DNA of 10,236 bases from assembly GCA_017380355.1 (NCBI GenBank), contig JAFOED010000123.1, forward strand, positions 1 through 10,236, in the 5' to 3' direction. Position numbers and translations under genes: made by a program. This document shows positions 1-6,658 of the stretch, one piece after another. Numbering within the stretch: the first letter of the stretch is position 1; the number at the start of each line of letters is the position of its first letter. Below the pieces are notes generated by a model. That model worked only from the letters and a program-made list of their open reading frames with translations. It had not been told where the DNA came from and searched no databases. This DNA is from Ruminococcus sp. Its GTDB lineage: Bacteria; Bacillota; Clostridia; Oscillospirales; Acutalibacteraceae.

Positions 1-417
1 ACTATCGGAGATATTATTGTAAACAAAGGCGAAGCTGTTATATTTGTAAAATCCGATATTGCTGATTTTATCACTGAACAGATTGATAAAATTGGTAGGG
101 TAGGAGTAAAAATCACTTTGTACGATGGTGAAGATTTTTTTCACGAATATAGCTTCGATGAACTTTGCTTTACAGTTTCATCACTTCGACTTGATGCTTT
201 TGTTGCAAATGTATGTAAGCTCTCACGAGAGAAAGCTCAAGCGCTTATAAATAATGATTTTGTTTGTGTAAATCACAGGGTAGAAAATAGCAATTGTAAA
301 AATCTAGCAGTTAATGATGTTGTTACAATTAGAAAATATGGTAAATATGTTTTTGCTGAAGAATGTGGCTTTTCAAAGAAAGGTAAAATCAGGATTTCAG
401 TAAAACACTTTAGATAG
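1..417 (+). CDS. ylmH: YlmH-like S4-domain RNA-binding protein, 3' part
   Basis: This reading frame is open from the first base, so the gene starts upstream of the window; 138 codons plus the TAG stop are present. YlmH proteins are usually about 250-260 residues, so roughly the C-terminal half is seen. The visible part begins with a GDIIV...AVIFV stretch typical of the central YlmH domain. It ends in an S4 RNA-binding fold (LRLDAFVANVCKLSREKA...INNDFVCVN) of the kind that binds structured RNA. The stop overlaps the ribosome binding site of divIVA. In Firmicutes ylmH lies in the sepF-ylmG-ylmH-divIVA cell-division cluster, and this context supports the call. Its cellular role, RNA/ribosome binding, is known only in outline. 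A TTG at 118 is an internal codon, not a start. Confidence 0.88.
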   Translation, partial: TIGDIIVNKGEAVIFVKSDIADFITEQIDKIGRVGVKITLYDGEDFFHEYSFDELCFTVSSLRLDAFVANVCKLSREKAQALINNDFVCVNHRVENSNCKNLAVNDVVTIRKYGKYVFAEECGFSKKGKIRISVKHFR

Positions 418-428
418 GAGTGCAAATT

Positions 429-1076
429 ATGCTTACAATCGAAGAAATTAAGGATATTGCCTTTAGAAGAGCTGGTATGAATGGTTACCGCGCTGATGAC
501 GTTGATGAGTTTATCGATGACGTTATCGATACTATTGAGAAAATGAAAGCTGAGAAAGCTGATTTACTCAGAAAGATGGATATCCTCGCTACAAAAATCG
601 AGCAGTACAGAAATGATGAAGAAACTGTCAGAAACGCTTTACTTGCTTCACAGAAGATGGCTGATAAGGCTCAGAAGGAAGCTAAAGATAAGGCTGCTTA
701 CATAATCAAAGCTGCTGAGAAGAAGTCAAGAATGATTCTTACAGAAGCTGAAATGGCTACAGAGCATGAGAAAGATAAGTATGAGGCAGTTTTAGTTGAA
801 ACTGCTAAGCTCAGAAAAGAGATGATTTCTCTTTATAAAAAGCACCTTGCACTTTTAGACGAGTTCCCAACAGAGGAAGTTGCTCAGGAGAGAAGAGAAG
901 TTCTTGATGAGAAGTATCCTTTTGAACCTGTAGAAGATATCATCAACTCTGACGACATAGATGTTGAAGAGGAGATGGTTCAGGCTGAAGTTGCTCCTGT
1001 TAAAGAGGAAGTTAAGGAGCACAAAAGTGATAAATTTGACCAGCTTAAGTTTGGCGACAACTACGACGTAGAATAA
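429..1076 (+). CDS. divIVA: DivIVA-family cell-pole / division protein
   Basis: The product has 215 residues. DivIVA proteins coat negatively curved membrane at division sites and poles from the cytoplasmic side and recruit partner proteins. The N-terminal lipid-binding domain is recognisable: MLTIEEIKDIAF, then GYRADDVDEFIDDV at residues 19-32. It is followed by long charged coiled-coil segments (about residues 33-70 and 75-150) and a very acidic, probably disordered tail from about 150. The ATG at 429 is chosen because AGGAG (416-420) lies 8 nt before it; a GTG at 420 in the same frame would overlap that site. The gene follows ylmH with an 11-nt gap and precedes ileS, as in B. subtilis. The loop that inserts into the membrane in B. 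subtilis is altered here (see findings). GpsB or another DivIVA paralogue is less likely given the length and the neighbours. Confidence 0.92.
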   Translation: MLTIEEIKDIAFRRAGMNGYRADDVDEFIDDVIDTIEKMKAEKADLLRKMDILATKIEQYRNDEETVRNALLASQKMADKAQKEAKDKAAYIIKAAEKKSRMILTEAEMATEHEKDKYEAVLVETAKLRKEMISLYKKHLALLDEFPTEEVAQERREVLDEKYPFEPVEDIINSDDIDVEEEMVQAEVAPVKEEVKEHKSDKFDQLKFGDNYDVE

Positions 1077-1097
1077 TTTTTTTTGGAGTGTATAAAA

Positions 1098-3869
1098 ATG
1101 TCACAGGATTACAATTGCACGCTTAATCTGCCAAAAACAGATTTTCCTATGCGTGCTGGTTTGCCACAGTCAGAGCCTGTTACTCTTGAAAAGTGGCTTT
1201 CTAACAGTGTTTACGAGAAGTTAATGGAGAAAAACGATGGTAAGCCATTATATGTTTTACACGATGGCCCTCCATACGCTAATGGTAATATTCATCTCGG
1301 TACAGCGCTTAATAAAGTTTTAAAAGACTTTATCGTAAGATATAAGAATATGGCTGGTTTTAAAGCACCTTTTGTTCCGGGTTGGGATACTCATGGTCTT
1401 CCAACTGAGCTTAAAGCTCGTGCTAAAGCTGGTGTAGGTAACTCAACAACTATCTCTGACGTTGAACTCAGAAAAATTTGTAGAGAGTTTGCTTTATCTT
1501 ATCTTGATGATCAGAGAAACCAGTTTAAGAGACTCGGCTGTATCGGTGAGTGGGATAATCCATACATCACATTAAAGCATGAGTTTGAAGCTAAACAGAT
1601 TGAAGTTTTTGCAGAGATGGCTTGCAAGGGCTACATCTATAAAGGTTTAAAGCCTGTTTATTGGTGTCCTGAATGCAGAACTGCTCTCGCTGAAGCTGAA
1701 ATTGAGTATGCTGAGGATCCATGTCACTCAATTTACGTTAAGTTCAATGTAACTGATGATTTAGGTAAACTTTCTGCTCTTGGCGTTGATCCTGCTAAGT
1801 GCTATTTCGTTATCTGGACAACTACAACATGGACTTTACCTGCTAACGTTGCTATCTGCGTTGGTCCTGATTTTGAGTATTCTGTAATCAAGGCTAACGA
1901 TGAATATTACGTAATGGCTACTGAGCTTTATAAGAGTGCTTTTGAAGCTGCTCAGATTGAAGACTACGAGGTTGTTGCTACAATTAAGGGCAGTGAGCTT
2001 GAGTATATCAAGACTGCTCATCCATTCTTAGACAGAACTTCACTTGTTATCGTAGGTGACCACGTTACACTTGAGAGTGGTACAGGTTGTGTACATACTG
2101 CTCCTGGTCATGGTGTAGAGGACTTTGAGGTATGCAAAAACTACAAAGAGCTTCCTATCGTTGTTCCTGTTGACGCTAATGGTAACTTGACTGAAGAGGC
2201 TGGTCAGTTTGCTGGTCTTTCTACTGAAGAAGCAAACAAACCTATCGCTATGCACTTACAGGAAACTGGCGCATTATTTGCACTTGCTAAGATTATCCAC
2301 CAGTATCCACATTGCTGGAGATGTAAGAAACCTGTTATTTTCAGAGCTACAGACCAGTGGTTCTGTTCAGTTGATGATTTTAAAGATGACGCTTGTAAAG
2401 CTATTGAAACTGTACAGTGGATTCCAAAATGGGGTCAGGACAGAATTACATCAATGGTAAGAGAGCGTAAGGATTGGTGTATTTCACGTCAGCGTAAATG
2501 GGGTGTGCCAATTCCGATCTTCTTCTGTAAAGAATGCGGCGAGCCTCATATCGACAAAGAAGCTATGCAGGCTGTTGCTGATATCTTCAGAGTTAAGGGT
2601 TCTGACTCTTGGTATGAACTTGACGCTGCTGCTTTCTTACCTGAGGGTACAGTTTGTAAGAAGTGCGGTTGTGCTGAATTTGATAAAGAAAAAGACATTA
2701 TGGACGTGTGGTTTGACAGTGGTTCATCACACGCTGCAGTATTACAGAACAGAGATTACCTCACATGGCCTGCTGATCTTTATCTTGAAGGTGCTGACCA
2801 GTATAGAGGTTGGTTCCAGTCATCACTTCTCACTTCCGTTGCAACAACAGGTCAGGCGCCTTATAAGGCTGTATTAACTCATGGTTGGGTTGTTGACGGC
2901 GAAGGAAGAAAGATGAGTAAATCTCTCGGTAACGGTATTGATCCGCAGGAGATCGTAGATCAGTATGGTGCTGATGTATTAAGACTCTGGGTTGCTTCTT
3001 CTGACTATCATGTTGATATCAGAATTTCTAAGGATATCTTAAAGCAGCTTTCTGAAGCTTACAGAAAGATCAGAAACACTGCTCGCTATATCTTAGGTAA
3101 CTTAAGCGACTTTAACCCTGACACTGATTGTGTTGAGCTTTCTGAGCTCCTCGAAATTGATAAATGGGCTTTAAATAAGCTTAACGAGCTTATGGATAAG
3201 GTTTATGCTGGTTACGATTCATTTGAATTCCACCAGGTTTACCACGCTATTCACAACTTCTGTGTTGTTGATATGTCTAACTTCTATCTTGATGTATTAA
3301 AGGATAGACTTTATACAGAAAAGGCTGATTCTAAGGAGCGCAGAGCTGCACAAACAGCTATGTACATCCTTCTTGATTCACTCACAAGAATGCTTGCACC
3401 AATTCTCGCTTATACATCAGACGAAATCTGGAAGTATATGCCACACAGCAACGATTGTGACGTTGAGAACATCCTGTTTAACTCTATGCCTGAGAAGGTT
3501 AAGATTGACTGTGATGCTGAATTTACAGCAAAGTGGGATAGAATCCACGATTTAAGAGATACTGTTAAGAAGAGTCTCGAAACTGTTATTAAGGATAAGA
3601 CAATTCGTACTTCACTTGAAGCTGCAGTTGTACTCAAAGCTAGTGGAGAAGAGTATGCTTTCCTTAAGAGCATTGAAAATGAACTCGCTACTGTATTTAT
3701 CGTATCTTCAGTTAGCGTTGTTGAAGCTGACGTTACTGAACTTGAGGTTGTTGTATCTAAAGCTAACGGTGAGAAATGTGAACGTTGTTGGGCGTTCTCA
3801 GAAACTGTTGGTTCTGATGCTAATCATCCAACACTTTGTAAGCGTTGCGCTGATATTTTAAATGGTTAA
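1098..3869 (+). CDS. ileS: Isoleucyl-tRNA synthetase (IleRS)
   Basis: This 923-residue class I aminoacyl-tRNA synthetase charges tRNA-Ile with isoleucine in the cytosol and is close to the usual bacterial length. The signature in PPYANGNIHLGTALNK puts HLGT at residues 66-69 in place of HIGH. KMSKS is at 605-609. The inserted editing domain shows WTTTTWTLPANVAI near residue 240 and the GTGCVHTAPGHGVEDF segment near 332-347. Cys pairs occur in YWCPEC and in the 480-550 region. A C-terminal zinc finger uses Cys894, 897, 914 and 917, typical of type 1 bacterial IleRS. The ATG at 1098 is preferred because GGAG at 1085-1088 sits 9 nt upstream; an in-frame TTG at 1083 overlaps that site. The gene starts 21 nt after divIVA, leaving no room for the T-box leader often found upstream of ileS in Firmicutes. 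Confidence 0.98.
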   Translation: MSQDYNCTLNLPKTDFPMRAGLPQSEPVTLEKWLSNSVYEKLMEKNDGKPLYVLHDGPPYANGNIHLGTALNKVLKDFIVRYKNMAGFKAPFVPGWDTHGLPTELKARAKAGVGNSTTISDVELRKICREFALSYLDDQRNQFKRLGCIGEWDNPYITLKHEFEAKQIEVFAEMACKGYIYKGLKPVYWCPECRTALAEAEIEYAEDPCHSIYVKFNVTDDLGKLSALGVDPAKCYFVIWTTTTWTLPANVAICVGPDFEYSVIKANDEYYVMATELYKSAFEAAQIEDYEVVATIKGSELEYIKTAHPFLDRTSLVIVGDHVTLESGTGCVHTAPGHGVEDFEVCKNYKELPIVVPVDANGNLTEEAGQFAGLSTEEANKPIAMHLQETGALFALAKIIHQYPHCWRCKKPVIFRATDQWFCSVDDFKDDACKAIETVQWIPKWGQDRITSMVRERKDWCISRQRKWGVPIPIFFCKECGEPHIDKEAMQAVADIFRVKGSDSWYELDAAAFLPEGTVCKKCGCAEFDKEKDIMDVWFDSGSSHAAVLQNRDYLTWPADLYLEGADQYRGWFQSSLLTSVATTGQAPYKAVLTHGWVVDGEGRKMSKSLGNGIDPQEIVDQYGADVLRLWVASSDYHVDIRISKDILKQLSEAYRKIRNTARYILGNLSDFNPDTDCVELSELLEIDKWALNKLNELMDKVYAGYDSFEFHQVYHAIHNFCVVDMSNFYLDVLKDRLYTEKADSKERRAAQTAMYILLDSLTRMLAPILAYTSDEIWKYMPHSNDCDVENILFNSMPEKVKIDCDAEFTAKWDRIHDLRDTVKKSLETVIKDKTIRTSLEAAVVLKASGEEYAFLKSIENELATVFIVSSVSVVEADVTELEVVVSKANGEKCERCWAFSETVGSDANHPTLCKRCADILNG

Positions 3870-3872
3870 TGT

Positions 3873-3908
3873 TTATACGGTGTATCACTCGATACACCGT
3901 ATAATTTT
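3873..3908 (+). terminator. Hairpin with short T tract between ileS and lspA
   Basis: A perfect 14-bp inverted repeat (3873-3886 with 3891-3904) encloses the 4-nt loop ACTC and is followed by TTTT (3905-3908), starting 3 nt after the ileS stop. The shape is that of a Rho-independent terminator, but only 5 of the 14 pairs are G-C and the T tract is short. The lspA ribosome binding site begins at 3909, directly after the hairpin. It may act as a leaky terminator or a transcript-stabilising/processing site that lowers lspA-rluD expression relative to ileS. No convincing promoter for lspA is seen downstream of it. Confidence 0.7.
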
Positions 3909-3919
3909 AGGGGCTTATT

Positions 3920-4402
3920 ATGATATTTTTATATTTAGCGATAGCGGCTGTTGTTGTCGTTATCGACCAGGTGATTAAATATTTTGTTGACCTTAACTTG
4001 AAGCCAATAGGCTCTACTGTAGCAATACCTCACATCCTTGACCTTGTATATGTTGAAAACAGAGGTGTTGCTTTCGGTATGTTCAAAGATATGCGATGGA
4101 TTTTCGTTGTATTAACAGGTGTTGTTATCGTTGTTTTTACCGTTATGCTTATTAAAAATGCAGGTAAGAGCAAACTGTTTTCACTTGCAGCTGCGTTAAT
4201 TGTCGGCGGTGGCATCGGCAACCTTATTGACAGAATATTCTTAGGCTATGTTATTGATTATCTTCAGCTTTCATTTTTCTCACCTGTGTGCAACTTTGCT
4301 GATTATTGCATAACAGCAGGTACCGTACTACTTATTATCTATCTGCTGTTCTTCTCAGATATTAAAGATGATAAGAAGATTAAAACTGAGGAATCAAAAT
4401 GA
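3920..4402 (+). CDS. lspA: Lipoprotein signal peptidase (signal peptidase II)
   Basis: This 160-residue integral membrane aspartyl protease cleaves the signal peptide of prolipoproteins after the lipobox cysteine has been diacylated. Four hydrophobic segments are visible at about residues 2-20, 59-78, 86-105 and 126-145. The family motifs are present: IDQVIK with Asp16, NRGVAFGMF at 47-55, GNLIDR with Asp104, and NFAD with Asp128. By comparison with B. subtilis LspA (Asp102 and Asp129), Asp104 and Asp128 are the catalytic pair. The tail after residue 146 is short, lysine-rich and probably cytoplasmic. AGGGG at 3909-3913 lies 6 nt before the ATG. The stop codon overlaps the start of the next gene (ATGA at 4399-4402), which indicates translational coupling with the pseudouridine synthase, as in the lspA-ylyB pair of B. 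subtilis. Confidence 0.97.
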   Translation: MIFLYLAIAAVVVVIDQVIKYFVDLNLKPIGSTVAIPHILDLVYVENRGVAFGMFKDMRWIFVVLTGVVIVVFTVMLIKNAGKSKLFSLAAALIVGGGIGNLIDRIFLGYVIDYLQLSFFSPVCNFADYCITAGTVLLIIYLLFFSDIKDDKKIKTEESK

Positions 4403-5319
4403 TGGAGTTAACTTTTGTGGTTTCACCTGATAAAGTCGGGGAGAGGTTAGACGCGTTTTTGTCTAACGAAATAGAAAACTCATCACGTTCTGCAATTAGT
4501 AAAAGCATCGAGAAAGGGCTTGTTACTGTAAACGGCAAGTCTGTATCTAAGAGCTATAAAGTATGCGCTGGAGATGCAATATGCGTTACTGTAGAAGAAC
4601 CTAAAGAGCTCGATGTTATTCCTCAGGATATTAAGCTTGATATCGTGTATGAGGATGATGATTTACTTGTTGTAAATAAACCAAAAGGTATGGTTGTTCA
4701 TCCGGCTGCTGGTAATTATACAGATACACTAGTCAACGCTTTGTTATTTCACTGCAAAGATTCTTTGTCAGGTATTAACGGAGTTTTAAGACCAGGCATT
4801 ATCCATCGTATAGATAAGAATACAAGTGGATTATTGATTGTTGCTAAAAACGATGTGTCGCACAGATTTTTAGCTGAGCAGATAAAAGAGCACTCGTTTA
4901 CTCGTGAATATCTTACTATCGTTTATGGTAATATCAAGGATGAATGCGGTACTGTTGATGCACCGATAGGAAGACATCCTGTCGACAGAAAGAAGATGTG
5001 TGTCACACAAAAAAACAGCAAGCACGCAGTAACTCATTATGAAGTTTTAGAGCGTTTAAATGGCTATACGATGTTAAGATGTAAACTCGAAACAGGACGT
5101 ACTCATCAGATTCGTGTTCATATGGCTTATATCGGACACCCTGTTGCGGGTGATGATGTCTATGGCCCGAAAAAGGTAATAAAATCACTTGAAGGACAAT
5201 GCTTGCACGCCCATAAAATCGGCTTCATACATCCGATAAGTAAGGAATATATGGAGTTTTCTTCGGAGATTCCAGACACTTTTTCTGATTTTCTACATAA
5301 GTTACAAAAAATGAGTTAA
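4399..5319 (+). CDS. rluD: RluA/RluD-family 23S rRNA pseudouridine synthase
   Basis: The 306-residue product has an N-terminal S4 RNA-binding domain (about residues 13-75, GERLDAFLSNEIENSSRSAI...) followed by the RluA-type pseudouridine synthase domain. The catalytic motif HRIDKNTSGLLIVAKN places the nucleophilic aspartate at residue 139. The downstream LETGRTHQIRVHMAYIGHPV motif is also family-typical. Enzymes with this layout isomerise uridines in rRNA; RluD modifies helix 69 of 23S rRNA. Assignment to RluD rather than another S4-containing RluA member rests on the domain layout and on the position next to lspA (B. subtilis ylyB), so the exact target is inferred. Two adjacent ATG codons (4399 and 4402) share the GAGGA site at 4388-4392; the first gives 6-nt and the second 9-nt spacing, and either could be used. 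No terminator follows the gene. Confidence 0.9.
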   Translation: MMELTFVVSPDKVGERLDAFLSNEIENSSRSAISKSIEKGLVTVNGKSVSKSYKVCAGDAICVTVEEPKELDVIPQDIKLDIVYEDDDLLVVNKPKGMVVHPAAGNYTDTLVNALLFHCKDSLSGINGVLRPGIIHRIDKNTSGLLIVAKNDVSHRFLAEQIKEHSFTREYLTIVYGNIKDECGTVDAPIGRHPVDRKKMCVTQKNSKHAVTHYEVLERLNGYTMLRCKLETGRTHQIRVHMAYIGHPVAGDDVYGPKKVIKSLEGQCLHAHKIGFIHPISKEYMEFSSEIPDTFSDFLHKLQKMS

Positions 5320-5346
5320 AAATTTGTTACATTATCAAAAAAGTTC

Positions 5347-5375
5347 TTGCATTTATTATTCTAATATGATACAAT
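5347..5375 (+). promoter_or_regulatory. Probable sigma-A promoter for rplS
   Basis: TTGCAT (5347-5352) and TACAAT (5370-5375) are separated by exactly 17 nt. The -10 box is extended by TG at 5367-5368 (TGATACAAT), which compensates for the weak -35. Transcription would start near 5381-5383, giving an untranslated leader of about 115 nt before rplS. It is the only good promoter in the 179-nt gap after rluD. Confidence 0.75.
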
Positions 5376-5381
5376 ACTAGA

Positions 5382-5497
5382 GCATTTGGAAACCGTCAGT
5401 CAGTTGATGGGGTTCGAATTACGGCAAAATGCCACAATTTGAAGCGGATAGTCCTCTGCCATCGTGCATGAATATCTGAAAAAACTAGGAGGATTAC
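5382..5497 (+). promoter_or_regulatory. Structured 5' leader of rplS, candidate L19 autoregulatory element
   Basis: Between the promoter and the L19 start lies a non-coding segment with several complementary stretches. A two-part hairpin pairs 5413-5420 with 5436-5443 (8 bp, one G-U) and, across a 2x2 AC/AC internal loop, 5423-5426 with 5430-5433. GATGG at 5406-5410 can pair with CCATC at 5459-5463 and so enclose that hairpin. TAGTCCTCT at 5449-5457 can pair over 9 positions (two G-U) with GGAGGATTA at 5488-5496, which contains the Shine-Dalgarno site. Known rplS leaders of Firmicutes (Rfam L19_leader) are thought to mediate feedback by L19. Membership in that family is inferred from position and cannot be tested here. 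Confidence 0.6.
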
Positions 5498-5498
5498 A

Positions 5499-5846
5499 AT
5501 GGACGCATTAAAAACAATCGCTCAGGGCTCAATCAAAGAGTCTGCACCTGAATTTTCTGTATGTGATACTGTTAAAGTATCTGTTAACATCCGTGAGGGT
5601 GAGAGAGAAAGAATTCAGATGTTCGAAGGAACAGTTATCGCTAAGAAGGGTTCTGGTGTTGCTGAAACATTTACAGTAAGACGTGTATCTTACGGTGTTG
5701 GTGTTGAGAGAGTATTCCCACTTCACTCACCAAACGTTGTTGACGTAAAGGTTATCAGACACGGTAAAGTTCGCAGAAGCAAGCTCTACTATCTCCGTGA
5801 TAGAGTTGGTAAGGCTGCTAAAGTTAAAGAAGAAATCCGTAAATAA
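5499..5846 (+). CDS. rplS: 50S ribosomal protein L19
   Basis: The 115-residue product is full length for L19, a protein at the 30S-50S interface of the ribosome. The family core VNIREGERERIQMFEGTVIA is followed by GSGVAETFTVRRVSYGVGVE, FPLHSPNVVDVKVIRHGKVR and the basic KLYYLRDRVGKAAKV tail. AGGAGG at 5487-5492 lies 6 nt before the ATG and is the strongest ribosome binding site in the window. The gene appears to be its own transcription unit, with promoter and leader upstream and a strong terminator downstream. In many bacteria rplS follows rpsP-rimM-trmD; here it follows the pseudouridine synthase gene instead, so that operon has been broken or lies elsewhere in the genome. Confidence 0.99.
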   Translation: MDALKTIAQGSIKESAPEFSVCDTVKVSVNIREGERERIQMFEGTVIAKKGSGVAETFTVRRVSYGVGVERVFPLHSPNVVDVKVIRHGKVRRSKLYYLRDRVGKAAKVKEEIRK

Positions 5847-5852
5847 AGTTTT

Positions 5853-5878
5853 AAAAAGGGACTTTATGTCCCTTTTTT
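5853..5878 (+). terminator. Rho-independent terminator after rplS
   Basis: GGGAC (5858-5862) pairs with GTCCC (5868-5872) around a TTTAT loop. The stem is extended by five A-T pairs (5853-5857 with 5873-5877), and the hairpin runs into T6 at 5873-5878. It starts 7 nt after the rplS stop. The A tract means it could also work in the reverse direction, although no opposing gene is present. Confidence 0.93.
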
Positions 5879-5895
5879 GCTATCTAAATATTTTT

Positions 5896-5899
5896 AGGA
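5896..5899 (+). promoter_or_regulatory. Ribosome binding site that decides the lepB start
   Basis: AGGA at 5896-5899 is the only Shine-Dalgarno-like sequence upstream of lepB. It lies 1 nt before the GTG at 5901, too close to serve it, but 10 nt before the in-frame TTG at 5910. The TTG is therefore the more likely start codon. Confidence 0.6.
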
Positions 5900-5909
5900 T
5901 GTGTCAATA

Positions 5910-6623
5910 TTGAAAATTGATGACGAATTATATAATAATATTTTCAACGATGACGATGAAGATGTTAAAGTGAAAAAGGTTGATACTGAAGATAAGCCTT
6001 CTGTTGATTCAGAAATTATTTCTGACGATAAGTCTAATGTTGAGAAGATTAAGCTTAACACTAATGTTGCATCTGCTAATGTGTATGATTGGGTAAATTC
6101 CATTATTGTAGCAGTAGTAGCTGTTGTGATTTTGTTGACTTTCTGTTTCAGACTCATTGATGTAGACGGTCAGTCTATGGAGCCAACTCTCATCAACACC
6201 GATAAAGTTATTGTTACAGAACTTTTCTATACACCTGAATGTGGCGATATTATTGTTATCAGCCACGGCGAAGAGTATGATAAACCTCTTGTTAAGCGTA
6301 TTATTGCAACAGAAGGACAGACTCTCCGAATTGACCACGAGAAGAATCAGGTTTTTGTTGACGGACAGCTTATCGACGAGCCATATATTCAGGGCGAAAC
6401 CATAAAGGGTGATATGGAAGTACCTGAGGTTATTCCTGAAGGTAAAGTCTTTGTAATGGGTGATAATCGTTCGATTTCACTCGATAGTAGATATCACGGT
6501 GTAGGACTTATCGATGTAGATACTATTATCGGTAAGGCTCAGTTTGTTATTATTCCACACACATATAAGGAAGGTAGCATTAAACCTACATTTGATATAA
6601 CAAAAATCAGATATATTTATTAA
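5910..6623 (+). CDS. lepB: Type I signal peptidase
   Basis: This membrane-anchored serine/lysine protease (237 residues from the TTG start) removes signal peptides from secreted proteins on the outer face of the membrane. A single transmembrane helix spans about residues 61-80. It is followed by DGQSMEPTL with nucleophile Ser89, and VKRIIATEG with general base Lys129. The 40-residue Ser-Lys spacing equals that of B. subtilis SipS. The conserved GDNRSISLDSRYHG box starts at Gly184. There is no second helix, as in Gram-positive SipS-type enzymes. The first 50 residues carry 16 acidic against 8 basic residues and should form a flexible cytoplasmic tail, longer than the short N-terminus of SipS. 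A GTG at 5901 would add three residues but lacks a usable ribosome binding site. No clear promoter lies between the rplS terminator and this gene, so readthrough may contribute. Confidence 0.95.
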   Translation: MKIDDELYNNIFNDDDEDVKVKKVDTEDKPSVDSEIISDDKSNVEKIKLNTNVASANVYDWVNSIIVAVVAVVILLTFCFRLIDVDGQSMEPTLINTDKVIVTELFYTPECGDIIVISHGEEYDKPLVKRIIATEGQTLRIDHEKNQVFVDGQLIDEPYIQGETIKGDMEVPEVIPEGKVFVMGDNRSISLDSRYHGVGLIDVDTIIGKAQFVIIPHTYKEGSIKPTFDITKIRYIY

Positions 6624-6629
6624 ATAATA

Positions 6630-6658
6630 TTGTATTAAACCTGCTTCTGTTTTATAAT
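6630..6658 (+). promoter_or_regulatory. Candidate sigma-A promoter for rbgA, inside the lepB terminator
   Basis: TTGTAT (6630-6635) and a perfect TATAAT (6653-6658) are separated by 17 nt. The -10 box occupies the loop of the lepB terminator hairpin, and the predicted start near 6664-6666 falls in its right arm. The new RNA would therefore lack the left arm and could not form the terminator. The -35 matches consensus only in TTG, so the call rests mainly on the -10 and the spacing. Confidence 0.6.

Noticed and set aside
118..417. Possible short 99-residue gene starting at TTG 118.
   Set aside because: The frame is open to the window start and continuous with YlmH-like sequence upstream, so 118 is an internal leucine codon.
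1061..1084. Short inverted repeat CTAC/GTAG at the end of divIVA followed by T8, like a terminator.
   Set aside because: The stem has only 4 bp with a 3-nt loop and lies 5 nt from the T tract. It is too weak to terminate, and ileS starts within 21 nt with a good ribosome binding site.
2503..2877. A 124-codon open frame on the + strand inside ileS in another frame.
   Set aside because: The ileS frame across this region carries conserved IleRS sequence. The alternative product has no recognisable motif and no good ribosome binding site was evident.
3900..3905. Perfect TATAAT in the right arm of the ileS-lspA hairpin.
   Set aside because: No -35-like hexamer lies 16-18 nt upstream and there is no TG extension. 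Initiation would leave only about 8 nt before the lspA start and would split its ribosome binding site.
5388..5405. Repeated GTCA units (GTCAGTCAGTT) at the start of the rplS leader.
   Set aside because: There are only two full copies, which is too few to treat as a repeat element or operator.
5406..5433. GGTTCGAATT in the rplS leader resembles the T-arm of a tRNA.
   Set aside because: The flanking five-base stems (TGGGG and TACGG) are not complementary, and no acceptor, D or anticodon arms can be laid around it. It is part of the leader hairpin instead.
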